A DNA stretch of 6,255 nt from Candidatus Woesearchaeota archaeon (GCA_016213985.1 JACRPJ010000046.1:1-6255); one strand, 5' to 3'; numbered from the stretch's first letter, positions 1 through 4,882 are shown. Translations and numbers: made by a program. The notes: generated by a model not told the origin, from the letters alone.

Positions 1-37
1 AGTATATCGATTGGAATAATTCTTCTATATTCTCCAT
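1..37 (-). CDS. 5' end of an unidentified gene (partial)
   Basis: An ATG at 37-35 opens a frame that runs off the window edge after 12 codons (MENIEELFQSIY). The support is contextual. An AAGGGGT SD-like stretch lies at 48-42, five bases before the ATG. A TATA-like CTTTAAATAG lies at 81-72, about 39 nt upstream, which would give a short leader of roughly 13 nt. The acidic, helix-prone N-terminus is not diagnostic and I do not recognise the protein. It lies on the same strand as the tRNA gene and downstream of it, but appears to have its own promoter. Confidence 0.5.
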   Translation of the reverse strand, partial: MENIEELFQSIY

Positions 38-71
38 TTTTACCCCTTCTATATTTTAGCAGAAATTGTTT

Positions 72-81
72 CTATTTAAAG
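72..81 (-). promoter_or_regulatory. TATA box for the partial gene at 37
   Basis: CTTTAAATAG on the minus strand is centred about 39 nt before the ATG at 37. It would place the transcript start near 50, just ahead of the AAGGGGT SD. This rests on position and composition only. Confidence 0.35.
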
Positions 82-139
82 CTTATGAAACCTCTCGCCC
101 CAACTGCTAGAGAATCAAATGGGGCTGCGAGGATTTGAA

Positions 140-160
140 GTCCGGTATTCTTAAGAATAT
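140..160 (-). other. T-arm intron of tRNA-Pro (21 nt, position 53/54)
   Basis: This is the cleanest splice site of the three. Exon CCGG (166-163) pairs with intron CCGG (145-142) in a 4-bp central helix. The 5' bulge is GGA, the 3' bulge is ACT, and the inner hairpin is TATTC/GAATA with a TTAA loop. Cutting each bulge after its second base joins CGGGG directly to TTCAAAT, restoring a normal T arm. Confidence 0.82.
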
Positions 161-175
161 CCCCGGTCTGGCGGT

Positions 176-188
176 TTTTCTGAAAGCA
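176..188 (-). other. Anticodon-loop intron of tRNA-Pro (13 nt, position 37/38)
   Basis: Without removal the loop between GGCGG and CCGCC would be 20 nt. Removing TGCTTTCAGAAAA leaves the seven-base loop TTCGGGA. The splice structure is relaxed: TTC pairs with GAA (3 bp plus a G-A mismatch), the bulges are GGT and AAA, and the inner stem is minimal. The position is the canonical archaeal site 37/38. The 13-nt length is near the small end known for archaeal tRNA introns. Confidence 0.7.
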
Positions 189-207
189 CCCGAACCGCCA
201 ATCTTAG

Positions 208-227
208 TTGCTCCTCCACGAGGGAGT
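208..227 (-). other. D-loop intron of tRNA-Pro (20 nt)
   Basis: Bulge-helix-bulge: the exon GCTT (233-230) pairs with intron GAGC (213-210, one G-U). The 5' bulge is GGA, the 3' bulge is AAC, and the intron hairpin is CTCC/GGAG with loop CTCGT. Cutting after the second base of each bulge removes 227-208. An ACT repeat at both ends would also allow a 19-nt intron, so the junction is approximate. The intron falls after G19 of the D loop, a non-canonical position. Confidence 0.7.
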
Positions 228-270
228 CCAAGCTGGACCACAGCCCCATTAACTGATAATTTTAGCTCAG

Positions 271-280
271 GATATATTAA
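271..280 (-). promoter_or_regulatory. TATA box of the tRNA-Pro gene
   Basis: TTAATATATC on the minus strand is centred about 28 nt upstream of the mature tRNA 5' end at 247, the usual archaeal spacing. Confidence 0.6.
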
Positions 281-302
281 TTTAATCTTTTTTGGCGAAA
301 GA

Positions 303-311
303 TTTATATAA
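303..311 (+). promoter_or_regulatory. TATA box of the toxin-antitoxin operon
   Basis: TTTATATAA is centred about 37 nt before the antitoxin ATG, predicting a transcript start near 332 and a leader of about 12 nt carrying the GGTGA SD. It is followed directly by an inverted repeat. Confidence 0.65.
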
Positions 312-312
312 T

Positions 313-332
313 AAGTAAGATTTGTCTTACTT
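313..332 (+). promoter_or_regulatory. Operator-like inverted repeat, probable antitoxin binding site
   Basis: AAGTAAGA (313-320) and TCTTACTT (325-332) form a perfect 8-bp inverted repeat around a TTTG spacer. It lies between the TATA box and the predicted transcript start, so a bound protein would block initiation. AbrB-type antitoxins commonly repress their own operons at such palindromes. Binding here is inferred. Confidence 0.6.
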
Positions 333-343
333 GGTGAGATAAT

Positions 344-610
344 ATGAATATTGCAATAACTACGATGAGTTCAAAAGGTCAGGTGGTAATACCAGCAGAC
401 ATGAGGAAAGATATTAATGAAGGAGAAAAAATCATTGTAATCAAAAACGGTGGACAGATTATTATGAAAAAAGCGAGCGAGATGGATAAAAATCTGAGAG
501 AGGATTTAATATTTGCTAAACGAACTGAAGAAGCTCTCAAAAGATATGAAAAAGGAGAGTTTATCCGTATGGATTTCGATGAATTTATGAAAGAAGTTAA
601 AAAATGGTAA
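344..610 (+). CDS. AbrB/MazE-type antitoxin
   Basis: An 88-aa antitoxin of the SpoVT/AbrB swapped-hairpin superfamily. Residues 6-44 carry the signature: a T-x-x-x-SSKGQVVIP strand-turn, then a basic and acidic stretch and the second strand pair (KIIVIKNGGQIIMKKA). The charged C-terminal half (45-88, rich in K/E/D) has no fold signature and is the likely toxin-binding tail. In this class the N-terminal dimer binds DNA and the tail wraps and inhibits the partner. The start at 344 is preferred over the ATG at 365 because GGTGA at 333-337 sits six bases upstream, while nothing precedes 365. The stop overlaps the toxin start by 7 nt, so the two are translationally coupled. Regulation is probably by autorepression at 313-332. 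The partner being RelE-like rather than MazF or VapC is a common mixed pairing in archaea. Confidence 0.88.
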   Translation: MNIAITTMSSKGQVVIPADMRKDINEGEKIIVIKNGGQIIMKKASEMDKNLREDLIFAKRTEEALKRYEKGEFIRMDFDEFMKEVKKW

Positions 611-852
611 TAGTAGAGTTTGATCCCGAGTTTAAGAAGATTTTTTCAAGAATTAAAGACCCTGCACTGAAAGAAAGAATCATAAAACAATTTGAAAAAA
701 TCAAAGAAAATCCTGAGATTGGCAAACCGATGCGTTATACTCGAAAGGGAACTCGGGAAGTATATGTTTCTCCTTTTCGTTTATCTTATCACTATCTAAA
801 AGAAGAGGATAAAATTGTTCTTGCAGATTTATATCACAAAGATAAACAATAA
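604..852 (+). CDS. RelE/ParE-superfamily toxin
   Basis: An 82-aa basic protein with the compact RelE fold pattern. An N-terminal strand (VIVEFDPEF) is followed by two helices (KKIFSRIKDPALKERIIKQFEKIKENP). The strands then carry KPMRYTRKGTREVYVSPFRLSYHY, followed by KIVLADLYHKDKQ. Conserved-type residues are G49, R51, R59, Y62 and the terminal Y77-H78-K79. RelE toxins cut mRNA in the ribosomal A site using basic and aromatic residues of this kind, while ParE relatives target gyrase. The REVYVSPFRLSY block and short tail favour a RelE-like mRNA interferase, but the sequence cannot decide. The ATG sits inside the antitoxin's last codons (ATGGTAA) with no separate SD, so expression depends on antitoxin translation. 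Tandem TAA TAA codons end the gene. It looks intact. Confidence 0.85.
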   Translation: MVIVEFDPEFKKIFSRIKDPALKERIIKQFEKIKENPEIGKPMRYTRKGTREVYVSPFRLSYHYLKEEDKIVLADLYHKDKQ

Positions 853-916
853 TAACTTACTTTTGTAAATGATGCTATAAACTTGAGTCTTTACAGTCTG
901 GAAAATTTTGCTGGGT

Positions 917-932
917 GTAAAGCCCCGCTCTT
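917..932 (+). repeat. Dispersed motif copy 1 (GTAAAGCCCC-N-C-N-CTT)
   Basis: GTAAAGCCCCGCTCTT matches 3942-3957 at 14 of 16 positions, and both copies are intergenic. The core resembles the start of the right-end hairpins seen at many IS200/IS605 (tnpB) elements, but here the complementary GGGG arm is missing. It could be a relic or chance. Confidence 0.35.
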
Positions 933-940
933 GCCTGTAA

Positions 941-1651
941 TCAAAAAAAATATTCTATAATCCTATCCAAAATAGGGCTTTTCTTAACTTTATTGGGAAC
1001 TTTTATCATCCGAGAAAACTCTTCTTTTAGAATTTTACAATCCAGACCCAGCCTCTCTTCTAGGTCGTCAGGATAGTAACTTTTATTTTTTCTCTCCCAA
1101 AAGTAAGCCTTGCGGAGGTCTTTGCTTTTATTTGGAATTCCTACAGTAGTATTCTTTCCCAGTTCGATAAATTTAGCTTCGACTGAATATTTTGAACCAT
1201 CGCGTTGGGCATATGGTGATATACCTATTACCACCCCATGTATATCTCCAACTCTAGCTGGTATGTAAGTATCCCTACCCCATTCATCTTTTTCATAACT
1301 AAATGTGTGTTTGTCCACGATGAGTGTTCCGATGGGATAAACTCTCAGAGCTTTCTCAAGAGTCTTTTCTGCTTCTGGAGGCAGAAAAGGGTTGGGTGCT
1401 TTCATTACCTCTTCATAAAAGCGCTTGTCCCCCAGTTTATCATGCAGGTATCCATAATGAGAAAGTATCTTCTCTTTCGGCCAATCGTGCATATCATCGG
1501 GAAGAAGAGTGGCGGTGTTGGGCAGAGTATCGAACTCCTGTCGATGTGTTCTTGCTGCCTGTTCCGGGCTATCCGCGTCAACTACATCGTGACAGTGAGA
1601 GAATCCCCATCCCTTCTCTACTGCCGGAATATCTACGTAATATTTGGGCAT
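941..1651 (-). CDS. Hypothetical protein, 236 aa, family not recognised
   Basis: I cannot assign a family. Residues 1-45 look like a small alpha/beta unit (KYYVDIPAVEKGWGFSHCHD, then a helix DSPEQAARTHRQEF). Residues 60-105 are helical with many acidic, aromatic and Pro residues. Residues 105-175 look beta-rich (IGTLIVDKHTFSYEKD; VGDIHGVVIGISPY; YSVEAKFIELG). The C-terminus is basic and helical, ending IIEYFF. There is no signal peptide or membrane segment, so it is probably cytosolic. The ATG at 1651 follows only a weak GGAA, 44 nt after the methyltransferase stop on the same strand. It may be the last gene of that operon, or use the A-rich TATA-like stretch near 1701-1690. The last codons run through T8 (951-944) directly into TGA. 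It converges on the toxin-antitoxin operon. Confidence 0.75.
   Translation of the reverse strand: MPKYYVDIPAVEKGWGFSHCHDVVDADSPEQAARTHRQEFDTLPNTATLLPDDMHDWPKEKILSHYGYLHDKLGDKRFYEEVMKAPNPFLPPEAEKTLEKALRVYPIGTLIVDKHTFSYEKDEWGRDTYIPARVGDIHGVVIGISPYAQRDGSKYSVEAKFIELGKNTTVGIPNKSKDLRKAYFWERKNKSYYPDDLEERLGLDCKILKEEFSRMIKVPNKVKKSPILDRIIEYFF
944..951 (-). terminator. T8 tract at the 3' end of the 236-aa gene
   Basis: Eight T residues on the coding strand lie immediately before the TGA stop (943-941). U-tracts drive intrinsic termination in archaea. Here the tract lies inside the last codons, so a transcript ending within it would lack the stop codon. It may be only partly used, or be coincidental. 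Confidence 0.3.
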
Positions 1652-1695
1652 GTTTCCGGGTTAAGAAGCAGTGAGTTATTACGCTTTTATCTTTT

Positions 1696-2503
1696 TTAAA
1701 GTCTCTTTTTAATCACATAAATTATTTCATTACTTAACACTAGAATCTTATAAGAATATTCTAATCTTCTGCACAACCATTCCATCCAGCTTCTCCTGGG
1801 AGCAGTCATGGGCTTGCCGCTCATGGTCAGGGTAGGGAAACTGATCGCTACAAAGCGGGCTGGAACTGCTTTCAAGAGGTCTTCGGTTTTTTTATGTCCT
1901 TTCCCTTCATCTAATATATCCGTAATTTTAAACATGAGGCAGAGATCCGCTGGGGGTAATTTTTTAATAAACTTCAGCCTGACCTCGAAAAGCTTTGTTT
2001 TCTTGGTTCTTCCTGGAAAAGTAACGATTTAGCAGATTTATTTCCTTCTCATTGATATCATAAGCATAATAATTCAATCTATTTAATCCCATGAACTCAA
2101 TAGAAAAAGGATTAATGCCGCAGCCCAAATCCAGGATAGAAGAGACTTTCCCCGTAATTTTAAACAATTTCTGGTACAATCTGGGATAAAACTCTACTCT
2201 TTCTTTAGTAGAAGAATGTCTGGTTAAAATTTCTTTAATGTTCTTAAAATTACCTACTTCCACTTTCTCTTCTCTGAACAAGCCATAGGCGCTTCGCAAC
2301 TTAGCCCGAATTTCTTTTATCACTTGCCTGTAATCCGCAGAACACTTATTTTCCAGGTTTAATTTCGGCTTTTGTTTTAGATACTCAAACAGCTTCTCAT
2401 TAACTACTGCATCGCTTATCCATTTTAATTCTCTTTTCTGTTTGATCTTAAGAATTAGTTTTTTGACCAGTTCTTTGGTTCTATCTTCTTCTAAATGATC
2501 CAT
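1696..2503 (-). pseudogene. FmrO-like 16S rRNA methyltransferase, split by a +1 frameshift
   Basis: Class I SAM-dependent methyltransferase of the FmrO/ArmA-like family. Characterised bacterial members methylate N7 of G1405 in 16S rRNA. The archaeal relatives I recall are uncharacterised. Residues 1-95 form the helical N-terminal region. HSSTKER (96-102) and the SAM motif I SILDLGCGINPFS (122-134) follow, then YAYDI with acidic D149. The first frame then ends out of register at 1964. A frame beginning at least at 1986 carries the matching C-terminal half, including LPPADLCLMFK, a GKGHKK segment, VAISFPTLTMSGKP and a WMEWLCRRL helix, ending at 1696. Joining UUU to GAG near 1988 gives about 268 aa, normal for the family. 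Loss of one T from the TTTT run (1991-1988) would restore it. Explanations are pseudogene, sequencing or assembly error, or programmed +1 shifting. The ATG lies 1 nt after the membrane-protein stop, implying co-translation. Confidence 0.8.
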
Positions 2504-2504
2504 C

Positions 2505-3194
2505 TTACTTTAACACTGAAAAGCCCACTGAGATGAATACGAATGTCCATAGCACCAAAGATACGAAGCTAAAGGCAAAGCCCATGGTTATAAACACTCT
2601 GTATCTCTGGGCGTACCAGAACTGCTTAGTCAAGCTTCGCCAAAATTTGCTGATGATGAATATAGTCCCCATTACTAACACTATGAGCGCCCAGAGGGTG
2701 CTCCAGAATTGCTGGATGAAGGCAGCTACTGCTGCGGTTATCATCAATAATCCAGTTATCGTCCATACCAATAGCCAATTGACGGGAATGTTCCTCTGTA
2801 CCAAATATCTTCTTAACGAGCGTAAACTGTAACCGTGAAATACAAATAGCACGGCTATCGCTGCAATGAATAAAAGTATGCTTTTGCTCTTAAGCCAATA
2901 TAACATCAAAAAAAAAGCTCCAAAAAATCCTACCAGAGATTGCACGATGAAATCAGACACTTTGTGCATATTTCGCTGCTCGGGAGAGCTATACTTTTGG
3001 GCCAGAAGCATCCCAATGATTGACCAGACTACCGGCAGTGAGAAAAACAACATAAGAGAGTACTTGGTGATTTCGTAAACGTAATTTATCCCCAGCAGAG
3101 TCCCGGAGATAACCAAAGTTACCATCAATCCTACTTTGAAAATCAAATCCCAATCCCGGGTCTTTCTTTCTTTTTTTACTTTTAACTTTACCAT
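2505..3194 (-). CDS. Seven-helix integral membrane protein, function unknown
   Basis: A 229-aa hydrophobic protein of no family I recognise. A short basic N-terminus (MVKLKVKKERKTRDW) is followed by about seven predicted membrane helices near residues 17-40, 45-66, 81-101, 105-124, 138-160, 165-185 and 199-226. Loops are short and positively charged (SLRRYLVQR; FWRSLTKQFWYAQRYR), and the bulk of the chain is in the membrane. I see no catalytic motif, channel signature or lipid-enzyme motif. The ATG at 3194 is chosen over the in-frame TTG at 3206. It is the stronger codon, and a minus-strand TATA-like box lies 25-38 nt upstream. The TTG would extend it by four residues. The stop is separated by 1 nt from the methyltransferase ATG, so the two are a translationally coupled pair. 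The promoter overlaps that of the divergent signal peptidase gene. Confidence 0.75.
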   Translation of the reverse strand: MVKLKVKKERKTRDWDLIFKVGLMVTLVISGTLLGINYVYEITKYSLMLFFSLPVVWSIIGMLLAQKYSSPEQRNMHKVSDFIVQSLVGFFGAFFLMLYWLKSKSILLFIAAIAVLFVFHGYSLRSLRRYLVQRNIPVNWLLVWTITGLLMITAAVAAFIQQFWSTLWALIVLVMGTIFIISKFWRSLTKQFWYAQRYRVFITMGFAFSFVSLVLWTFVFISVGFSVLK

Positions 3195-3215
3195 CAACTG
3201 ATGCAAATCGGTTTG

Positions 3216-3237
3216 AGTATAAAAACCTTTTTAAAGC
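3216..3237. promoter_or_regulatory. Overlapping divergent promoters (signal peptidase / membrane-protein operon)
   Basis: On the plus strand TATAAAAA (3218-3225) is centred about 25 nt before the signal peptidase ATG, which has no SD. That geometry predicts a leaderless transcript. On the minus strand CTTTAAAAAGG (3237-3227) or TTTTTATAC (3225-3217) lies 25-38 nt before the ATG at 3194. Both TATA elements fit within about 22 bp, so the two polymerases should compete. Confidence 0.6.
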
Positions 3238-3245
3238 GCTAAATA

Positions 3246-3920
3246 ATGACTACAGAAATGGGAAAGATTTTTGACCGTGCCCGGGAGCTGAGCCGAAAGG
3301 GATGGCACTTCTTCTGGGAAGAGGATTCGATCTGGAGTTGGCTGGCAAACATTGTAGTAGCTTTTCTAATAATAAAATTTATCGTTTATCCTTTACTGGG
3401 ATTGGCCATGGGAACAAGCTATCCGCTGGTAGCAGTGGTAAGTGAGAGCATGGAGCATGGTCTGCATGACGAAATTATCTGTGGACAGGTATTCGATGCT
3501 TTTCCCGAATCACTGAGCAGCTTTTGGAACGTCTGTGGGCAGTGGTATGAGCAAAATGGCATTACCAAAGAAGAATTTAAGCGCTTCCCTTTCCGTGATG
3601 GCGTTGACAAAGGAGATGTAATCCTACTTTGGCGTGCGCATAATGGTAATATCAAGAGGGGAGATATTCTGGTTTTCCAAGGAAATAAGCCTCAACCCAT
3701 AATCCATCGGGTAATAAAAATATGGAAAGAAGATGGTACTTACTACTACCAAACCAAAGGGGATCATAACAGTGCGAGCATCGCCGGGGTGATGGGAGAG
3801 ACCAGGATAAGCGAATCCAGAGTCTATGGTAAGGGAATAATAAGAATACCTTACCTTGGATGGGTTAAGATCCTGGCGGTGGATGCGGCTAGGCTAATAG
3901 GGATTAAGATTGAACGCTAG
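3246..3920 (+). CDS. Signal peptidase I (archaeal/S26B type)
   Basis: A 224-aa membrane-anchored serine protease that removes signal peptides from exported proteins at the outer face of the cytoplasmic membrane. Residues 33-56 form the N-terminal membrane anchor, just before the catalytic domain. The nucleophile is Ser68 in VVSESM. The general base is His154 in PIIHRVIKI, as in the archaeal and ER enzymes, where bacteria have Lys. Asp173 lies in TKGDHN. Box D-type strands are IKRGDILVFQG (136-146). Residues 79-121 form an insertion between the Ser box and the first GD strand (FWNVCGQWYEQNGITKEEF, then RFPF), of a kind I recall from DPANN signal peptidases. A hydrophobic C-terminal stretch (199-221) may be a second membrane or re-entrant segment. 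The start is the ATG at 3246, 25 nt after the TATA box with no SD, so a leaderless mRNA is expected. It looks complete. Confidence 0.9.
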   Translation: MTTEMGKIFDRARELSRKGWHFFWEEDSIWSWLANIVVAFLIIKFIVYPLLGLAMGTSYPLVAVVSESMEHGLHDEIICGQVFDAFPESLSSFWNVCGQWYEQNGITKEEFKRFPFRDGVDKGDVILLWRAHNGNIKRGDILVFQGNKPQPIIHRVIKIWKEDGTYYYQTKGDHNSASIAGVMGETRISESRVYGKGIIRIPYLGWVKILAVDAARLIGIKIER

Positions 3921-3941
3921 TTTTGGTTACACAAGAGAAGC

Positions 3942-3957
3942 GTAAAGCCCCACACTT
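3942..3957 (+). repeat. Dispersed motif copy 2 (GTAAAGCCCC-N-C-N-CTT)
   Basis: GTAAAGCCCCACACTT lies 22 nt after the signal peptidase stop and is followed by ATTGGTGCTTAG. This can pair partly back (CAC/GTG and AAG/CTT with a CCC bulge), like a decayed hairpin. It matches copy 1 (917-932) at 14 of 16 positions. No transposase is nearby. Confidence 0.35.
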
Positions 3958-3997
3958 ATTGGTGCTTAGTCAATACTATACGTCCGAGATAAGCAAA

Positions 3998-4005
3998 TTA
4001 TATAA
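3998..4005 (+). promoter_or_regulatory. TATA box of the tfs operon
   Basis: TTATATAA is centred about 51 nt before the ATG at 4053. It predicts a transcript start near 4027 and a leader of about 26 nt containing the strong SD at 4039-4046 (GGTGGTGA). Confidence 0.65.
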
Positions 4006-4052
4006 ATCCGGGCTGAATTCTGGGCATATTAGCAGAAGGGTGGTGAGAGATT

Positions 4053-4364
4053 ATGTTTTGTCCTAAATGTGGCTCAATACTTAGGCCTAAGGAAAAGGGT
4101 GGCAAAAAGATACTGTACTGCTCCTGTGGTTTTAGTAAGTCTCCAGAGGGAGAAGCAGCCGAAATCAGGGAAAGGGTTGATACTGGGAAAAAGATAGAAG
4201 TGATAGAAACAGTAGAGATACACCCTAAAATCAAGATTACTTGCGAGAAATGCAGTAACAACATTGCTTACTATTGGACCCAGCAGACCAGAGGAGCGGA
4301 TGAACCAGAGACGAGGTTCTTTAAATGCACTAAATGCAAGCATATCTGGAGAGAGTATTCATAA
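4053..4364 (+). CDS. tfs: Transcription factor S (TFIIS/RPB9-like)
   Basis: A 103-aa archaeal transcript-cleavage factor. It enters the secondary channel of stalled, backtracked RNA polymerase and stimulates cutting of the RNA 3' end. The N-terminal zinc ribbon uses C3-x2-C6 and C23-x-C25. A charged linker (residues 28-60, rich in E and K) follows. The C-terminal zinc ribbon uses C64-x2-C67 and C92-x2-C95. It carries the TFIIS-type loop QQTRGADEPET, in which D83 and E84 are the acidic pair that positions the catalytic metal. RFFKCTKCKHIWREYS closes the domain. Length and all eight cysteines are as expected, and the acidic pair indicates an active cleavage factor rather than an RPB9-like or inhibitory paralogue. 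GGTGGTGA at 4039-4046 precedes the ATG at a good distance. The TAA shares bases with the ATG of the next gene (TAATG), indicating coupled translation. Confidence 0.93.
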   Translation: MFCPKCGSILRPKEKGGKKILYCSCGFSKSPEGEAAEIRERVDTGKKIEVIETVEIHPKIKITCEKCSNNIAYYWTQQTRGADEPETRFFKCTKCKHIWREYS

Positions 4365-4882
4365 TGGCATTAATCGTCCTATCAGAGTTAGTGCATCTGG
4401 TGGAAGAAGATGAGTTGTATAAACAGTGGAAGAACAAGCATCCCCATAGCTTCTTATCCCACTTGTTCTGTTCTTTAACTCCTTATTTTGGTATTAATGG
4501 GTGTTGGGAAGTAGGCTTTTTAAATGAGCAAGACGAAAAGATTACTGTCTTCACCCTAGGGGAAAAGGGCTTGGCCATCAAGCCTGCAGATGACGTGTTC
4601 AAAGAGAAAGAGGCGGTGGTAGAGAAGTTGGATGTCGGGATGGTAAAAACGAACTTGGACCAGGTTAAAAACTTGTTTGAGGAAAACAAAGCTAAATATT
4701 TCCCCAAAGAGGGGTTTGGCAATGGGTTTGTGGTGTTGCAAACCTTTCATGGGAAAACCTTATGGAACGTTACTTTCATCACCACCTCATTAAAATTTGC
4801 TAATCTCAAGATCGATGTTCACGACGGAAGCATTCTTGAGCACAATCTAATCAATTTCGTGGAAAAGCAAGGCAAAGCTTAA
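4364..4882 (+). CDS. Hypothetical protein with PepSY-like C-terminus
   Basis: A 172-aa soluble protein with no signal peptide or membrane segment. Residues 1-60 are mixed helix and strand (LSELVHLVEEDELYKQW; then HSFLSHLFCSL; WEVGFLNEQDEKITVF). Residues 65-110 are charged and helical (VFKEKEAVVEKLD; LDQVKNLFEENKAKYFP). The C-terminal 55 residues resemble a PepSY-type alpha/beta repeat: GFVVLQTFHGKTLWNVTFITTS, then LKIDVHDGSILEH, with the W-x-V strand and the D-x-x-x-G-x-[IV] turn typical of that fold. PepSY domains are usually extracytoplasmic inhibitor-like modules. A version without a signal peptide is unusual, so only the fold resemblance is claimed. The ATG at 4364 is chosen over one 30 nt upstream because it overlaps the tfs stop as TAATG, the classic coupled arrangement. 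A role in transcription is suggested by position only. Confidence 0.75.
   Translation: MALIVLSELVHLVEEDELYKQWKNKHPHSFLSHLFCSLTPYFGINGCWEVGFLNEQDEKITVFTLGEKGLAIKPADDVFKEKEAVVEKLDVGMVKTNLDQVKNLFEENKAKYFPKEGFGNGFVVLQTFHGKTLWNVTFITTSLKFANLKIDVHDGSILEHNLINFVEKQGKA

Larger units (their letters stand above)
121..247 (-). tRNA. tRNA-Pro (anticodon CGG) with three introns
   Basis: This is a proline tRNA reading CCG codons. The 127-nt gene is bounded by a perfect 7-bp acceptor stem, GGGGCTG (247-241) with CAGCCCC (127-121). The following base gives A73, and no CCA is encoded. Removing three segments (227-208, 188-176, 160-140) leaves a 73-nt cloverleaf. The D arm is GTCC with loop AGCTTGGCTA and AGAT, carrying one C-A mismatch and one G-U. 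The anticodon stem GGCGG/CCGCC is perfect, with loop TTCGGGA (anticodon CGG at 192-190). The variable loop is AGAC. The T stem CGGGG/CCTCG (one G-U) carries the canonical loop TTCAAAT. The D-loop and T-arm introns each sit in a full bulge-helix-bulge and the anticodon intron in a relaxed one. A TATA box lies about 28 nt upstream. The acceptor and T loop resemble archaeal Pro/Trp tRNAs, and the CGG loop decides for Pro. The exact D-loop junction is ambiguous by one or two bases. Confidence 0.88.

Noticed and set aside
121..247. Reading the tRNA locus as a tRNA with a long variable arm (Ser/Leu type) formed by the CCGG...CCGG hairpin.
   Set aside because: That reading leaves the T stem unpaired and the loop displaced. 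Treating the hairpin as an intron restores five T-stem pairs and the canonical TTCAAAT loop.
866..905. Possible C/D-box small RNA (ATGATGC ... CTTGAG ... TCTGG) after the toxin gene.
   Set aside because: The C-box is imperfect and neither D nor D' matches CTGA. Spacing is not convincing and no terminal stem was found.
1238..1699. Long open frames (up to 153 codons) on the plus strand opposite the 236-aa gene.
   Set aside because: Their translations are Cys/Ser-rich without family features. They lack a promoter or SD and are antisense shadows of the minus-strand gene and its leader.
3195..3206. TTG at 3206 as start of the membrane protein.
   Set aside because: An ATG lies four codons downstream, and the nearby TATA positions fit it at least as well. 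TTG cannot be excluded.
4334..4363. ATG at 4334 as start of the PepSY-like protein.
   Set aside because: It lies deep inside tfs and adds an unlikely leader. The TAATG overlap at 4364 explains initiation better.
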